From: Limnohabitans sp. G3-2
GTDB taxonomy: Bacteria; Pseudomonadota; Gammaproteobacteria; Burkholderiales; Burkholderiaceae_C
Direction of reading: 5' to 3'
NCBI RefSeq assembly: GCF_002778275.1
Contig: NZ_NESG01000007.1
Span: 1-64,000 of the forward strand
DNA length: 64,000 nucleotides
Part shown: positions 8,584 through 18,094 of the stretch, in pieces
Position numbering within the stretch: position 1 is the first letter of the stretch
Layout: the number at the start of each line of letters is the position of its first letter
Notes under the pieces: model-generated
Database searches by the model: none
The model's input: the letters and a program-made list of their open reading frames with translations, nothing else
What the model was told of the DNA's origin: nothing
Program-made: the position numbers and the translations under genes

Positions 8584-8636
8584 TTTAAAAGGGTCGCAAG
8601 GGCACATCAGGCGGCGACCCCCCCCATCGGTGGCCA

Positions 8637-9923
8637 TCAGTCGTCTGTGAACAGAAGCTGCGTTTGCCACTCATGGCCCGGCTCTTCGGCCTTCATGGGC
8701 TGACTGACCGAATCAGGCGCTGTTCCCGCCTTGACCAGCGAGCCTACCCGCACACCCAGCAGCCGAATGCGGCGTGACAGGTCCACCCGTTTGAGGCATT
8801 GGCCAGCCACTTGGCGGATGCGTTTGGCGTCTGCGGTGTATTCGCTCAGGCTCTGGTCGCGGGTCACGGCTTGGAAGTTGTCATAGCGCAGCTTGATGCC
8901 GATGGTTTTGCCTTCGTAGCCTTTGCGCTGCAAATCGGCGGCCACCTGTTCGCACAGCCGGGTGAAGACGGCGCCGAGTTCTTCGCGGTCGCGCACGGCC
9001 TGCAGGTCGTGCTCAAACGTCGTTTCGCGGCTCATGCTGACGGGTTCGCTCTCGGTCTCCACCGGGCGGTCGTCGCGGCCCCACGAGGCCTCGTGCAACC
9101 AGGCGCCGTAGCTTTTGCCAAAGTTTTCAATCAGCCAGTGCTGTTCGCGCGCGGCCAGGTCGCCGATGGTGTGGATGCCAAAGCCTTTGAGCTTTTCATC
9201 GGCCTTGGGGCCCACGCCGTTGATCTTGCGGCAGGCCAGCGGCCAGATGTGGGTTTGCAGGTCGGCCTCGTGCACGATCGAGATGCCCTTGGGTTTGTTG
9301 AACTCGCTCGCCATCTTGGCGATCAGCTTGTTGGGGGCCACGCCCACCGAGCAGGTCAGGCCCGTGGCGTCAAAAATGCTTTTCTGGATCAGCCGCGCCA
9401 GCACGCGCCCGCCTTCGCGTTGGCCACCGGGCACGTGGGTGAAGTCGATGTAAACCTCGTCCACGCCTCGGTCCTGCATGACGGGGGCGATGTCGGTGAT
9501 GATGCTTTTGAAGGTGCGCGAGAAGTAGCGGTAGCGTTCAAAGTCCACAGGCAACAGGATGGCCTGCGGGCAGAGCTTGGCGGCTTTCATCAGCCCCATG
9601 GCCGAGCCGATGCCAAACTGCCGCGCCGCATAGGTGGCGGTGGTGATGACACCGCGCCCGGTGTAGCCCTCAATCCGCGGGAAAAAATCGACCGGAATGC
9701 GGTCGAGCCGCTCGGCAAAGGTCTCTTCTGTCCACTCGCCTTCGGGGTAGGCCGTTTGGAGCTTGCCCAGCAGGTCGTCTTCTTTGCGGCGGCCGCCGCC
9801 AATGACCACGGGCAGGCCCTTGAGCTGCGGGTAGCGCAGCAGCTCGCACGACGCGTAAAACGCGTCCATGTCGAGGTGGGCGATGCGCCGGGGCAAGGCT
9901 GTGGTGGGGGCGGTCTCGGTCAC
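8637..9923 (-). CDS. dinB: DNA polymerase IV (Y-family translesion polymerase)
   Basis: About 428 residues from GTG 9921-9923 (an ATG 30 bp upstream is possible, but its extra residues look non-coding). Catalytic acids are in RIAHLDMDAFYA and DRGVDEVYIDFT; the helix-hairpin-helix KINGVGPKADEKLKGFG and the little-finger domain follow. Between the first motif and the fingers there is an extra segment of roughly 35 residues (RRKEDDLLGKLQ onward), which I recall from long betaproteobacterial DinB proteins. It copies past DNA lesions. No LexA box was identified upstream by eye. Confidence 0.9.
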   Translation of the reverse strand: MTETAPTTALPRRIAHLDMDAFYASCELLRYPQLKGLPVVIGGGRRKEDDLLGKLQTAYPEGEWTEETFAERLDRIPVDFFPRIEGYTGRGVITTATYAARQFGIGSAMGLMKAAKLCPQAILLPVDFERYRYFSRTFKSIITDIAPVMQDRGVDEVYIDFTHVPGGQREGGRVLARLIQKSIFDATGLTCSVGVAPNKLIAKMASEFNKPKGISIVHEADLQTHIWPLACRKINGVGPKADEKLKGFGIHTIGDLAAREQHWLIENFGKSYGAWLHEASWGRDDRPVETESEPVSMSRETTFEHDLQAVRDREELGAVFTRLCEQVAADLQRKGYEGKTIGIKLRYDNFQAVTRDQSLSEYTADAKRIRQVAGQCLKRVDLSRRIRLLGVRVGSLVKAGTAPDSVSQPMKAEEPGHEWQTQLLFTDD

Positions 9924-9984
9924 CCTAGAAGCATAGCGCCACGCGAAGGCCACTCACGCACGGCGAGAAGCCCAGGCGCTGCAT

Positions 9985-11139
9985 TCACGCCTTTGGGAAT
10001 GTGCCGGGCAACAAGATGTTGGTGCCCACGTTCTGGATGTTGGTGTGGCCGCAAAAGGCCATGGTCACGTCCAGCTCTTTGTGGATGATTTGCAGCGCTT
10101 TGGTCACGCCTTCTTCGCCCATGGCGCCCAGGCCATAGACCATGGCGCGACCGATCATGACGCCTTTGGCACCCAAGGCCCAAGCCTTGAGCACGTCTTG
10201 GCCGGAGCGGATGCCGCCGTCCATCCAGACTTCGATTTGGTCGCCCACAGCGGCCACGATGGCGGGCAGGGCCTCGATGCTGCTGGGCGCGCCGTCAAGC
10301 TGGCGGCCGCCATGGTTGCTGACCACGATCGCGTCGGCCCCGCTGGCCACGGCCAACTTGGCGTCTTCCACGTCCATGATGCCCTTCAAGATCAGCTTGC
10401 CGCCCCATTGCTTTTTGACCCAGGCGATGTCTTCCCAATTGAGCGTCGGGTCAAACTGCTCGTTGGTCCACGAGGCCAGCGACTTCATATTGGTCACGGC
10501 TTTGACGTGGCCCACCAGGTTGCCAAAGGTGTGGCGTTTGGTGCCCGCCATCCCTAGGCACCAGCGCGGCTTGGTCATCAGGTTGAGGATGTTGGCAATG
10601 GTGGGGCGCGGTGGCGCGGTCAGGCCGTTTTTGAGGTCTTTGTGGCGTTGGCCGATCACCTGCAAGTCGAGCGTGAGCACCATGGCGCTCACGTTGGCGG
10701 CTTTGCAGCGGTCGATCATGCGGGCCATGGCTTCGCGGTCGCGCATCATGTACAGCTGAAACCAGAACGGTGCTTGGGTGTGGGCCGCGATGTCTTCGAT
10801 GGAGCAGATGCTCATGGTCGACAGCGTGAAGGGGATGCCGAACTTCTTGGCGGCCATGGCGGCGTGCATTTCGCCATCGGCGTGCTGCATGCCCGTGAGG
10901 CCCACGGGGGCGATGCACACGGGCATCTTGGTGTCGATGCCGACCATCTTGGTGGCCGTGGTGCGGTTTTCCATGTTCACCGCCACGCGCTGGCGCAGCT
11001 TGATTTTGTGAAAGTCCGTCTCGTTGGCGCGGTAGGTGCCCTCGGTCCAGGAGCCGCTGTCGGCGTAGTCGTAAAACATGCGCGGCACGCGCTTTTCGGC
11101 CAGAACGCGCAGGTCTTCGATGTTGGTGATCACGGGCAT
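9985..11139 (-). CDS. FMN-dependent alpha-hydroxy-acid dehydrogenase (L-lactate dehydrogenase LldD-like)
   Basis: 384 residues spanning the whole FMN-binding TIM barrel: YDYADSGSWTEGTY near residue 24, TLSTMSICSIEDIA, LTLDLQVIGQRHKD and the catalytic histidine region SNHGGRQLDGAPS, then GGIRSGQDVLKA for FMN phosphate binding. The closest match by eye is L-lactate dehydrogenase (cytochrome), but glycolate or other 2-hydroxyacids cannot be excluded. It lies downstream of the aldarate operon on the same strand, separated by a strong hairpin, so it is probably a separate unit. Confidence 0.82.
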   Translation of the reverse strand: MPVITNIEDLRVLAEKRVPRMFYDYADSGSWTEGTYRANETDFHKIKLRQRVAVNMENRTTATKMVGIDTKMPVCIAPVGLTGMQHADGEMHAAMAAKKFGIPFTLSTMSICSIEDIAAHTQAPFWFQLYMMRDREAMARMIDRCKAANVSAMVLTLDLQVIGQRHKDLKNGLTAPPRPTIANILNLMTKPRWCLGMAGTKRHTFGNLVGHVKAVTNMKSLASWTNEQFDPTLNWEDIAWVKKQWGGKLILKGIMDVEDAKLAVASGADAIVVSNHGGRQLDGAPSSIEALPAIVAAVGDQIEVWMDGGIRSGQDVLKAWALGAKGVMIGRAMVYGLGAMGEEGVTKALQIIHKELDVTMAFCGHTNIQNVGTNILLPGTFPKA

Positions 11140-11254
11140 GGGGGGTCTCCTGCTGGGGGTCGAGCGATTTTTGAAAGTCGCCCATCGTAGCCGCAGGCCT
11201 GGCCGCTCGCTGTGAAACTTGAGACAGCCCCTTTGAAATTTTTGGTGGGGCTGT

Positions 11255-11301
11255 GCCTGCGCCTGGGCCCGGGCCCAGGGTCCATGCGCCCAGGCGCAGG
11301 C
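11255..11301 (-). terminator. Strong hairpin after udh (possible operon end)
   Basis: A perfect 14-bp inverted repeat GCCTGCGCCTGGGC (11255-11268) / GCCCAGGCGCAGGC (11288-11301) overlaps an 18-bp perfect palindrome CCTGGGCCCGGGCCCAGG (11262-11279). It sits just after udh. No T-run follows on the minus strand, so it may block transcript decay rather than act as a simple intrinsic terminator. Confidence 0.45.
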
Positions 11302-11315
11302 TGGGGGCCGGATGC

Positions 11316-12137
11316 TCAGCCGTGCGGCGTGGCCTTGACGAAAGCGCCGCCTTGGTAAATGGCCGCCGGATCGTGCCGGTCGATGGTTTGCTGACGGGCT
11401 TCGACCGCTGGGCGAAACACATCAGAGGAATCGAGTGGCCGGTAACCGATGTGTTTGGCGTGGGTGTTGTCCCACCACGTGGTTTGGTTGTCCGACATGC
11501 CGTAGATGATGCTGTGGCCGACGATGGGGGCGCTGAGGGCCGCCACCACCAAGCGCTCCAAGTCGTCGTAGCTGAGGTAAGTGGCCAGCATGCGGCGGTC
11601 GCGCGGCTCTGTGAACGAGGAGCCAATGCGCAGGCTCACCGTTTCGATGCCCCAGCGGTCCCAGTACAGCTGGGCCAGGTCTTCGCCAAAGGCTTTGGAC
11701 AGGCCGTAAAACCCGTCGGGCTTGGGCTGCATGCGGGTGTTGACGACTTCGTCCTGGCGGTAAAAACCGGTCACATGGTTGGAGCTGGCAAACACGATGC
11801 GCTGGACGCCCTTCAGGCGAGCGGCTTCATACAGGTTGACCATGCCCACGATGTTGCCCGCCAAAATCGGGTCCCAAGGCTGCTCGGTCGAGACGCCGCC
11901 CATGTGCACCACGGCGTTCACGCCGTCGAGCAAGGCCAGCATCTGGTCCTTGTCTTCCAAGGCGGCGAGTTGAACTTCCTCGCCGGCTGTGGCGGGTTCC
12001 AACTCGCGGCGGTGGCTCACGCGCAGCACATCGCAGTAGGCTTTCAGGCGGGGGCGCAGTTCTTTGCCCAGATTGCCGCCGGCGCCCGTGAGCAGCAAGC
12101 GGGGGAATCGGATGGTGGAAGCGGGGGTGTTGAGCAT
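11316..12137 (-). CDS. udh: NAD-dependent epimerase/dehydratase family, uronate dehydrogenase-like
   Basis: 273 residues, short-chain reductase with TGAGGNLGKEL near the N terminus for NAD and a YGLSK catalytic Tyr-x3-Lys. Size and the FASSNHVTGFY and RIGSSF segments match uronate dehydrogenases (about 265), which oxidise glucuronate or galacturonate to the aldaro-lactone. Last gene of the gudD-garR-garL-udh operon, 14 bp after garL. Start at ATG 12135-12137; frame beyond it is antisense noise. Context strongly supports the role; activity is inferred. Confidence 0.82.
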   Translation of the reverse strand: MLNTPASTIRFPRLLLTGAGGNLGKELRPRLKAYCDVLRVSHRRELEPATAGEEVQLAALEDKDQMLALLDGVNAVVHMGGVSTEQPWDPILAGNIVGMVNLYEAARLKGVQRIVFASSNHVTGFYRQDEVVNTRMQPKPDGFYGLSKAFGEDLAQLYWDRWGIETVSLRIGSSFTEPRDRRMLATYLSYDDLERLVVAALSAPIVGHSIIYGMSDNQTTWWDNTHAKHIGYRPLDSSDVFRPAVEARQQTIDRHDPAAIYQGGAFVKATPHG

Positions 12138-12151
12138 GTGGGTTGTCCTGT

Positions 12152-12916
12152 TCAGGCTTTGAAACGGCCAGCCAAGGCCGTGGCGCTGTCGCGCAACACG
12201 TTTTGGTCGGCGCCCACGGCCACAAACAGGCAGCCTTGGTCCACATAGTGTTTGGCCAGCGCTTCGTCGCCCGTCAAGATGCCCGCCGCTTTGCCGCAGG
12301 CCCGGATGCGGGCGATGGATTCGTCGATGACCTTGAGCACCTCGGGGTGCTTGGGGTTGCCCAAGTGGCCCAAGGCGGCCGACAAGTCGCCAGGGCCGAT
12401 GAACACACCGTCCACGCCGTCCACGTTGGCAATGGCTTCGATGTTTTTGAGGCCCTCCACGGTTTCGACCTGGAGCAGCACGCAAATTTCTTCGCTGCTG
12501 TGTTGGGCGTAACCCTTCACGCGGCCATAGTGGCTGGCGCGGGGTGCGCCCGCGTAACCGCGCACGCCGTGGGGCGGGTAACGGGTGTAGGACACCGCTT
12601 GTTGGGCTTCCTCTTCGTTCTGGATGTAGGGCACCAACAGGGTCTGCACGCCCACATCGAGCAAGCGCTTGAAGGTCACCATGTCGTTCCACGGTGGGCG
12701 CACGATGGGCGTGGTGGGGCTGCCTTTCATGGCCTGCAATTGCGCCACGATTTCCGTGAGGTCGTTGGGCGAGTGCTCCATGTCCAGCAGCAGCCAGTCA
12801 AAGCCGCAGTGCGCCAGGATTTCGGTGCTGATGTTGCTGCACAGGTGCGACCACAGGCCGATTTGCTTTTGGCCGGACTGGATGGCGTGTTTGAAATGGT
12901 TGACGGGCATGTCCAT
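12152..12916 (-). CDS. garL: HpcH/HpaI-family aldolase, 5-keto-4-deoxyglucarate aldolase
   Basis: 254 residues, almost the length of GarL (256). TIM barrel class II aldolase: metal ligands E in LLQVETVEGL and D in FIGPGDLSAALG; GFDWLLLDMEH near residue 38 is a family signature. It should split 5-keto-4-deoxy-glucarate into pyruvate and tartronate semialdehyde. Sits between garR (33 bp gap) and udh. Other HpaI-type substrates are possible, but neighbours point to the aldarate pathway. Confidence 0.87.
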   Translation of the reverse strand: MDMPVNHFKHAIQSGQKQIGLWSHLCSNISTEILAHCGFDWLLLDMEHSPNDLTEIVAQLQAMKGSPTTPIVRPPWNDMVTFKRLLDVGVQTLLVPYIQNEEEAQQAVSYTRYPPHGVRGYAGAPRASHYGRVKGYAQHSSEEICVLLQVETVEGLKNIEAIANVDGVDGVFIGPGDLSAALGHLGNPKHPEVLKVIDESIARIRACGKAAGILTGDEALAKHYVDQGCLFVAVGADQNVLRDSATALAGRFKA

Positions 12917-12949
12917 GGTGTTGTTCTCTTAGGTGGAATGGGGGAAAGT

Positions 12950-13834
12950 TCAGTTGCCTGCAACCTGGAAATTGGCCGCGATCTCCAGTGCACGCACCAT
13001 GCCGGAGTGGTCCCAGGCTGCGCCGCCGTGCGCCACGCAGGTGTTCATCAGTTGCTGCGCGTTGGCCGTGTTGGGCAGGCTCAGGCCCATGGCCTTGGCG
13101 CCTTCCAGCGCCAGGTTCAGGTCTTTCTGGTGCAGCTCGATGCGAAAGCCCGGGTTGAAGGTGCGCTTGATCATGCGCTCGCCATGCAGCTCCAGAATGC
13201 GGCTGGTGGCCAGGCCCCCCATCAGGGCTTGGCGCACCTTGGCCGGGTCGGCACCGGCTTTGGCGGCAAACAAGAGGGCTTCGCCCACGGCCTCGATGTT
13301 GAGCGCCACGATGATTTGGTTGGCCACTTTGCAGGTCTGGCCACTGCCGTTGTCACCGATCAGGGTGATGTTCTTGCCCATCAAGGCAAACAGGGGCTGC
13401 ACTTGGTTGAAGGTGGCTTCAGATCCGCCGACCATGATGGTGAGGCTGGCGGCTTTGGCACCCACTTCGCCGCCCGACACGGGAGCGTCCAGGTACTCGC
13501 AACCCAGTGCGTTGATTTGGGCGGCGAAAGCCTTGGTGGCGATGGGTGAGATGGAGCTCATGTCCACCACCGTTTTGCCTGTGCTGAGGCCTTTGGCCAC
13601 ACCTTGCTCGCCAAACAGCACGTCTTGCACATGCGGGGTGTCGGGCACCATGGTGAAAATGATGTCCGCTTTTTGGGCGACTTCGGCCGGGCTGGCGCAG
13701 GCTTGGGCGCCTTGTTCGAGCACGGCCGCAGGCACGCCGCTGCGCGAAAAAGCAAAGACTTCGTGGCCGCCCGCGAGCAGGTGCCCGGCCATGGGCACGC
13801 CCATGATGCCCAAGCCAATGAATCCGAGTTTCAT
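12950..13834 (-). CDS. garR: 2-hydroxy-3-oxopropionate (tartronate semialdehyde) reductase
   Basis: 294 residues from ATG 13832-13834, which places GFIGLGIMGVPMAGHL at the N terminus; an upstream extension is unlikely. Beta-hydroxyacid dehydrogenase family: Rossmann fold, substrate-binding DAPVSGGEVGA and catalytic lysine in GQTCKVANQ. It reduces tartronate semialdehyde, the GarL product, to glycerate. Second gene of the operon, 32 bp after gudD. Confidence 0.9.
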   Translation of the reverse strand: MKLGFIGLGIMGVPMAGHLLAGGHEVFAFSRSGVPAAVLEQGAQACASPAEVAQKADIIFTMVPDTPHVQDVLFGEQGVAKGLSTGKTVVDMSSISPIATKAFAAQINALGCEYLDAPVSGGEVGAKAASLTIMVGGSEATFNQVQPLFALMGKNITLIGDNGSGQTCKVANQIIVALNIEAVGEALLFAAKAGADPAKVRQALMGGLATSRILELHGERMIKRTFNPGFRIELHQKDLNLALEGAKAMGLSLPNTANAQQLMNTCVAHGGAAWDHSGMVRALEIAANFQVAGN

Positions 13835-13866
13835 GGTGTTTCCTTTGAAATGAATGGCTCGGGTGC

Positions 13867-15201
13867 TCAGCGCACCATGCAAGGCATTTTGTTGTTGAAT
13901 TTCCAACCGGGGATCAGGTATTGCATGGCGATGGCGTCATCGCGAGCACCCAGGCCGTGTTGTTGGTAAAGCCGGTTCGCTTGCATCACCGCATCCATGT
14001 CCACCTCGATGCCCAGGCCGGGTTTGGCGGGCACATCGACGTAGCCGTCCTTGATTTGGAGCGGGTCTTGGGTGAGGAACTGGCCGTCTTGCCAAATCCA
14101 GTGCGTGTCAATCGCGGTGACTTTGCCCGGCGCGGCGGCCGCGCATTGGGTGAACATGGCCAGCGAAATGTCGAAGTGGTTGTTGGAGTGCGAGCCCCAA
14201 GTCAAGTCGTACATCTGGCACAGCTGGGCCACGCGCACCGAGCCTTGCAGCGTCCAGAAATGCGGGTCGGCCAGCGGGATGTCGACCGACTGCAGCTGGA
14301 TGCTGTGGGCCATCTCGCGCCAGTCGGTGGCCACCATGTTGGTGGCCGTCAGCAAGCCCGTGGCACGGCGGAATTCGGCCATCACCTCGCGGCCCGAGAA
14401 CACGCCTTCTGCGCCGCAGGGGTCTTCGGCATAGGCCATGGTGCTGCGGTGGTCGCGCAAGAGGCGAACCGCGTCTTTGAGCAACCAGCCGCCGTTGGGG
14501 TCGAGCGTGATGCGGGCTTTGGGAAAGCGCTCGTGCAGCGCCACCACGGCTTCGACTTCTTCTTCGCCGCGCAGCACACCGCCCTTGAGTTTGAAGTCCT
14601 GAAAGCCGTAGCGCTCTTGTGCGGCTTCGGCCAAGCGCACCACGGCCTCGGCCGTCATGGCTTTTTCGTGGCGCAGGCGCAACCAGTCGTCGGCCTGATC
14701 GGGTTCGCTTCTGTAGGCCAGATCGGTCTGCTGGCGGTCGCCCACATAAAACAGATAGCCCAGCATTTGCACGCGGCTGCGTTGCTGTCCCTCGCCGAGC
14801 AGGGCGCACACGGGCACGTTCAGGTGCTGGCCCAGCACATCCAGCAAAGCCGACTCGACGGCGGTGACGGCGTGGATGGTGGTGCGCAGGTCAAAGGTCT
14901 GGTTGCCCCGGCCGCCGCTGTCGCGGTCGGCAAACTGCTGGCGCATGGCGCTCAGCACTTGGTTGTAATGGCCAATCGCTTGCCCTTCGACCAGGGGGCG
15001 GGCGTCTTCCAGCGTCTGGCGGATTTTTTCGCCACCGGGCACTTCGCCCAGGCCCGTGTGGCCTGAGGAGTCGGTCAGGATGACGATGTTGCGGGTGAAA
15101 AACGGGCCATGCGCGCCGCTCAGGTTGAGCAGCATGCCGTCGTGGCCGGCCACAGGGATCACCTGCATGCGGGTCACGGTGGGGGTGGAGGAAGGGGTCA
15201 T
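13867..15201 (-). CDS. gudD: Glucarate dehydratase (enolase superfamily)
   Basis: 444 residues (E. coli GudD is 446). Catalytic pieces are all present: K-x-K in QDFKLKGG, metal ligand D-x-N in [23 protein letters not shown] and the catalytic His in [11 protein letters not shown]. It dehydrates D-glucarate or L-idarate to 5-keto-4-deoxyglucarate. First gene of the minus operon; a palindromic regulator site lies 23-33 bp upstream of the start. Confidence 0.93.
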   Translation of the reverse strand: MTPSSTPTVTRMQVIPVAGHDGMLLNLSGAHGPFFTRNIVILTDSSGHTGLGEVPGGEKIRQTLEDARPLVEGQAIGHYNQVLSAMRQQFADRDSGGRGNQTFDLRTTIHAVTAVESALLDVLGQHLNVPVCALLGEGQQRSRVQMLGYLFYVGDRQQTDLAYRSEPDQADDWLRLRHEKAMTAEAVVRLAEAAQERYGFQDFKLKGGVLRGEEEVEAVVALHERFPKARITLDPNGGWLLKDAVRLLRDHRSTMAYAEDPCGAEGVFSGREVMAEFRRATGLLTATNMVATDWREMAHSIQLQSVDIPLADPHFWTLQGSVRVAQLCQMYDLTWGSHSNNHFDISLAMFTQCAAAAPGKVTAIDTHWIWQDGQFLTQDPLQIKDGYVDVPAKPGLGIEVDMDAVMQANRLYQQHGLGARDDAIAMQYLIPGWKFNNKMPCMVR

Positions 15202-15223
15202 CGTGGGTGCCTGTAGTCAATAG

Positions 15224-15234
15224 ACATCGTACAA
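15224..15234. promoter_or_regulatory. Predicted FadR-type regulator site ahead of gudD
   Basis: ACATCGTACAA shares TCGTACAA with the perfect palindrome at 16062-16072. Position immediately upstream of gudD fits repression by the neighbouring regulator. Confidence 0.5.
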
Positions 15235-15279
15235 CTCAAACGCCCATCTTGTGATGCGTGTTAACCCTTGGCAGCGCCT

Positions 15280-16029
15280 TCAGTGGTGGCTGGAGGCGCC
15301 TTTTTTGTGCCGCTCGCGGCTGTTGGACAGGTGTGTGCGCATGGCTGCGCGGGCCGATTCGGCGTCTTGAGCGCTGATCGCGTTCAGGATGCTTTCGTGT
15401 TCCTGGTGCACGCGCCGCAGATAGGCCAGGCGCGTGGGGTCTACCCGCAGCGAGGTTTCCAGCCGTGCACGCGGGATGGATTGCGATCCCAGCGAATTCA
15501 TCATGTCGGCAAAGTGGTTGTTCTGGGTGGCGCGGGCGATTTCGTGGTGGAACTGGAAGTCTGCGGCAATGGCGTCTCGGCCTTCTTCGATGGCGCTGGA
15601 GAATGCGCTCATGGCCTCTTGCATGACCCGTAAATTGGCGTCGCTGCGCCGCACCGCTGCCAAGGCTGCGGCTTCGGTTTCGATGCTGATGCGCAACTCC
15701 AGCAGGGCAATCACATCGTGCAGGGTGCTCAGTTGGCTGGGGTTGACACGAAAAGAAGGTGACTCCGATTGCGTCAGTACAAAGGTGCCAATGCCGTGGC
15801 GCGTCTCGACCAGGCCGGCCGCTTGGAGCTTGGAAATCGCTTCGCGCACCACTGTGCGGCTCACGCCAAAACGCGCCATGATGGCGGCTTCGGTGGGCAG
15901 TTTCTGTCCGCTGCTCAGGGTGCTGTTCTGGATTTCGGCGCTCAGCTGATCCACCAGTTCGTAGGTCAGGCTGCGTGATTTGCGCTTTTCTGGGTCGGCT
16001 TGCGGGGTGTTCATCGGGTAAATACGCAT
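15280..16029 (-). CDS. FadR/FCD-family GntR transcription regulator of the aldarate locus
   Basis: 249 residues from ATG 16027-16029; ATG 16012-16014 (MNTPQ...) is equally possible. N-terminal winged helix with LPTEAAIMARFGVSRTVVREA (about 44-64), then an all-helical FCD ligand-binding domain with metal-site residues in FHHEIARATQN. FCD regulators of this type sense sugar acids and are released by them. It is divergent from the lactonase-TRAP operon and co-oriented with gudD; both promoter regions carry the same site, so it likely controls both operons and itself. Similar in context to the uxuR/GguR group. Confidence 0.87.
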   Translation of the reverse strand: MRIYPMNTPQADPEKRKSRSLTYELVDQLSAEIQNSTLSSGQKLPTEAAIMARFGVSRTVVREAISKLQAAGLVETRHGIGTFVLTQSESPSFRVNPSQLSTLHDVIALLELRISIETEAAALAAVRRSDANLRVMQEAMSAFSSAIEEGRDAIAADFQFHHEIARATQNNHFADMMNSLGSQSIPRARLETSLRVDPTRLAYLRRVHQEHESILNAISAQDAESARAAMRTHLSNSRERHKKGASSHH

Positions 16030-16061
16030 TCCAGTTTGGACGGAGGGCTCTCACAATCAAC

Positions 16062-16072
16062 TTGTACGACAA
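16062..16072. promoter_or_regulatory. Predicted FadR-type operator between regulator and lactonase genes
   Basis: TTGTACGACAA is a palindrome with arms TTGT/ACAA, the form seen in FCD-type GntR operators. It lies 33 bp from the regulator start and 62 bp from the lactonase start, so could control both directions. Confidence 0.55.
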
Positions 16073-16133
16073 CTGATCACATCAAGCATTGATGCGAATG
16101 TAGCAGAACACCGCAGACCATGGCCACTTTTTC

Positions 16134-17042
16134 ATGAACGCATACCAAACCATCGCAGACACAGCGGACCGTGTGGGCGAATCCCCCGTGTGGGATGTTC
16201 GTGCCCAGCGTTTGTGGTGGGTGGACATCGAAGGTGCTTTTGTTCGCAGCACCCCTCTGGGTCAGGCCGAGGCTGTGCAGTCCTGGCGGATGCCCGAGCG
16301 CGTGGGCTGCATCGCACTCACACCGGTGCAGGGTCAATTGGTGGCCGCCATGGAAACCGGCATCGCCCGTGTGACCTTGCACGCAGACGGTCAGGTGGAC
16401 CTGGTTTGGCTGGCCCAGATCCAACATCCCGCAGTGGGCATGCGCTTCAACGATGGACGTTGCGACGCCAGTGGTCGCCTCTGGGTGGGCACCATGGTCA
16501 TGGACATGTCTTTGGCTAGCGACCAGGGTGGTCTGTATTGCCTGGACGAGCGGGGCCTGACAGGGCCGCACGTCAGCGGCTTGCTCACACCCAATGGCTT
16601 GGGGTTCAGCCCCGATGGCCGCACCTTGTATTTGTCCGATTCGCACCCCAAGGTGCAAAAAATCTGGGCTTTTGATCTGGACGCTGCCACGGGCCATTTG
16701 AGCCAGCAACGCTTGTTCGTGGACATGAACGACTGGCCCGGCCGACCCGATGGCGCGGCGGTGGATGCGCAAGGGCATTATTGGATCTGTGGCAACGATG
16801 CCGGGCAGATCCACGCCTTCGATGCGCAGGGGCAGTGGCAGCAATCCCTCACGGTGCCCATGCCCAAGCCCTCCATGTGCGCCTTTGCTGGCGCCGACCT
16901 GGACCAGATGGTGGTGACCTCCATCATTCCCGCGCAAACCACAGACGCCACCCGTGGCCAAAGTGGCGCGGTGATTGCCTTGCAGCCTGGCGTACGTGGA
17001 CTGCCGGAGTCTGTTTTTTCTCGTTTTCCCGCCAGTGTGTAA
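16134..17042 (+). CDS. SMP-30/gluconolactonase-family sugar-acid lactonase
   Basis: 302 residues, six-bladed beta-propeller. Metal ligands recognisable: E in GESPVWD, N in [11 protein letters not shown] and D in [24 protein letters not shown] is a family signature. It probably hydrolyses the aldarolactone formed by Udh to free glucarate or galactarate. First gene of the plus-strand operon, followed 38 bp later by dctP. Confidence 0.88.
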   Translation: MNAYQTIADTADRVGESPVWDVRAQRLWWVDIEGAFVRSTPLGQAEAVQSWRMPERVGCIALTPVQGQLVAAMETGIARVTLHADGQVDLVWLAQIQHPAVGMRFNDGRCDASGRLWVGTMVMDMSLASDQGGLYCLDERGLTGPHVSGLLTPNGLGFSPDGRTLYLSDSHPKVQKIWAFDLDAATGHLSQQRLFVDMNDWPGRPDGAAVDAQGHYWICGNDAGQIHAFDAQGQWQQSLTVPMPKPSMCAFAGADLDQMVVTSIIPAQTTDATRGQSGAVIALQPGVRGLPESVFSRFPASV

Positions 17043-17080
17043 CGTGTTTTTTTAATCAACCTAAACCAGGAGACAACACC

Positions 17081-18043
17081 ATGAAACTGAACAAATCCCT
17101 GATGGCCATCGCTGCGGCTTTGGCTTTTTCTGCACAAGCTGCCGAATTTCGTTCGGCCGACATCCACAACGCCGACGACTACCCCACCGTGGTCGCGGTC
17201 AAGCACATGAGCACCGTCCTCGAAAAATTGTCGGGTGGCAAGCACAAGATCAAGGTCTTCAACAAAGGCGCTTTGGGCTCTGAAAAAGAAACCATCGACC
17301 AAGTCAAGATCGGTGCGCTTGATCTGGTGCGCGTGAACGTGGCCCCCATGAACGGCATTTGCCCCATGACCATGGTGCCCACCATGCCCTTCTTGTTCAG
17401 CTCGGTCGAGCACATGCGCAAGTCGCTGGACGGCCCTGTTGGCGCAGAAATTTTGAAAAGCTGCGAGTCGGTGGGCTATGTGGGCCTGGCTTTTTATGAC
17501 AGCGGTGCCCGCTCCATCTACGCCAAAAAACCCATCAGAACCGTGGCCGACACCAAGGGCATGAAAATCCGCGTGCAGCAATCCGACCTGTGGGTGGCCT
17601 TGGTCAGTGCCATGGGTGCCAACGCCACGCCCATGCCTTATGGCGAGGTTTACACCGGCCTGAAGACTGGCCTGATCGACGCGGCAGAAAACAACATCCC
17701 GTCTTTTGACACCGCCAAGCACGTCGAGGCAGTGAAGATCTACTCCAAGACCGAGCACTCCATGGCTCCCGAGATTTTGGTGATGTCCAAAGTGGTGTGG
17801 GACAAGTTGCCTGCCAACGAACAAGCCATGATTCGCCAAGCGGCCAAAGAGTCTGTGGCCGTGCAGCGCAAGGCCTGGGACGAGGCGGAAGGCAAATCGC
17901 TGGCCAATGTGAAGGCCGCGGGTGCCGAGATCGTCGAAGTGGACAAGCGTTCATTCCAGGCCGTGATGGGCCCGGTGTACGACAAGTTCATGACCACGCC
18001 TGACATGAAGCGTGCGATCAAAGCGATCCAAGACACCAAGTAA
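17081..18043 (+). CDS. dctP: TRAP transporter periplasmic solute receptor DctP
   Basis: 320 residues with a signal peptide cleaved near AQA-AEF (about residue 20). DctP features: [22 protein letters not shown] and the [11 protein letters not shown] segment that holds the carboxylate-binding arginine. Start ATG 17081 follows AGGAG. Ligand is inferred to be an aldarate or uronate from the locus. An intergenic hairpin separates it from dctQ. Confidence 0.92.
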   Translation: MKLNKSLMAIAAALAFSAQAAEFRSADIHNADDYPTVVAVKHMSTVLEKLSGGKHKIKVFNKGALGSEKETIDQVKIGALDLVRVNVAPMNGICPMTMVPTMPFLFSSVEHMRKSLDGPVGAEILKSCESVGYVGLAFYDSGARSIYAKKPIRTVADTKGMKIRVQQSDLWVALVSAMGANATPMPYGEVYTGLKTGLIDAAENNIPSFDTAKHVEAVKIYSKTEHSMAPEILVMSKVVWDKLPANEQAMIRQAAKESVAVQRKAWDEAEGKSLANVKAAGAEIVEVDKRSFQAVMGPVYDKFMTTPDMKRAIKAIQDTK

Positions 18044-18060
18044 TTGGCTTTTCCCCTGTG

Positions 18061-18081
18061 CCCCTGACATGGCGTCAGGGG
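18061..18081 (+). promoter_or_regulatory. dctP-dctQ intergenic hairpin
   Basis: CCCCTGAC-ATGGC-GTCAGGGG forms a perfect 8-bp stem, followed by TTGGAGTTTTTTC, which also holds the dctQ Shine-Dalgarno (GGAG). Either partial terminator or 3' stabiliser; both would favour surplus receptor over membrane subunits. Confidence 0.6.
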
Positions 18082-18094
18082 TTGGAGTTTTTTC

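Noticed and set aside
8459..8650. Short plus-strand open frame in the AT-rich stretch
   Set aside because: It lies over the hipBA promoter, has unusual composition and no recognisable domain.
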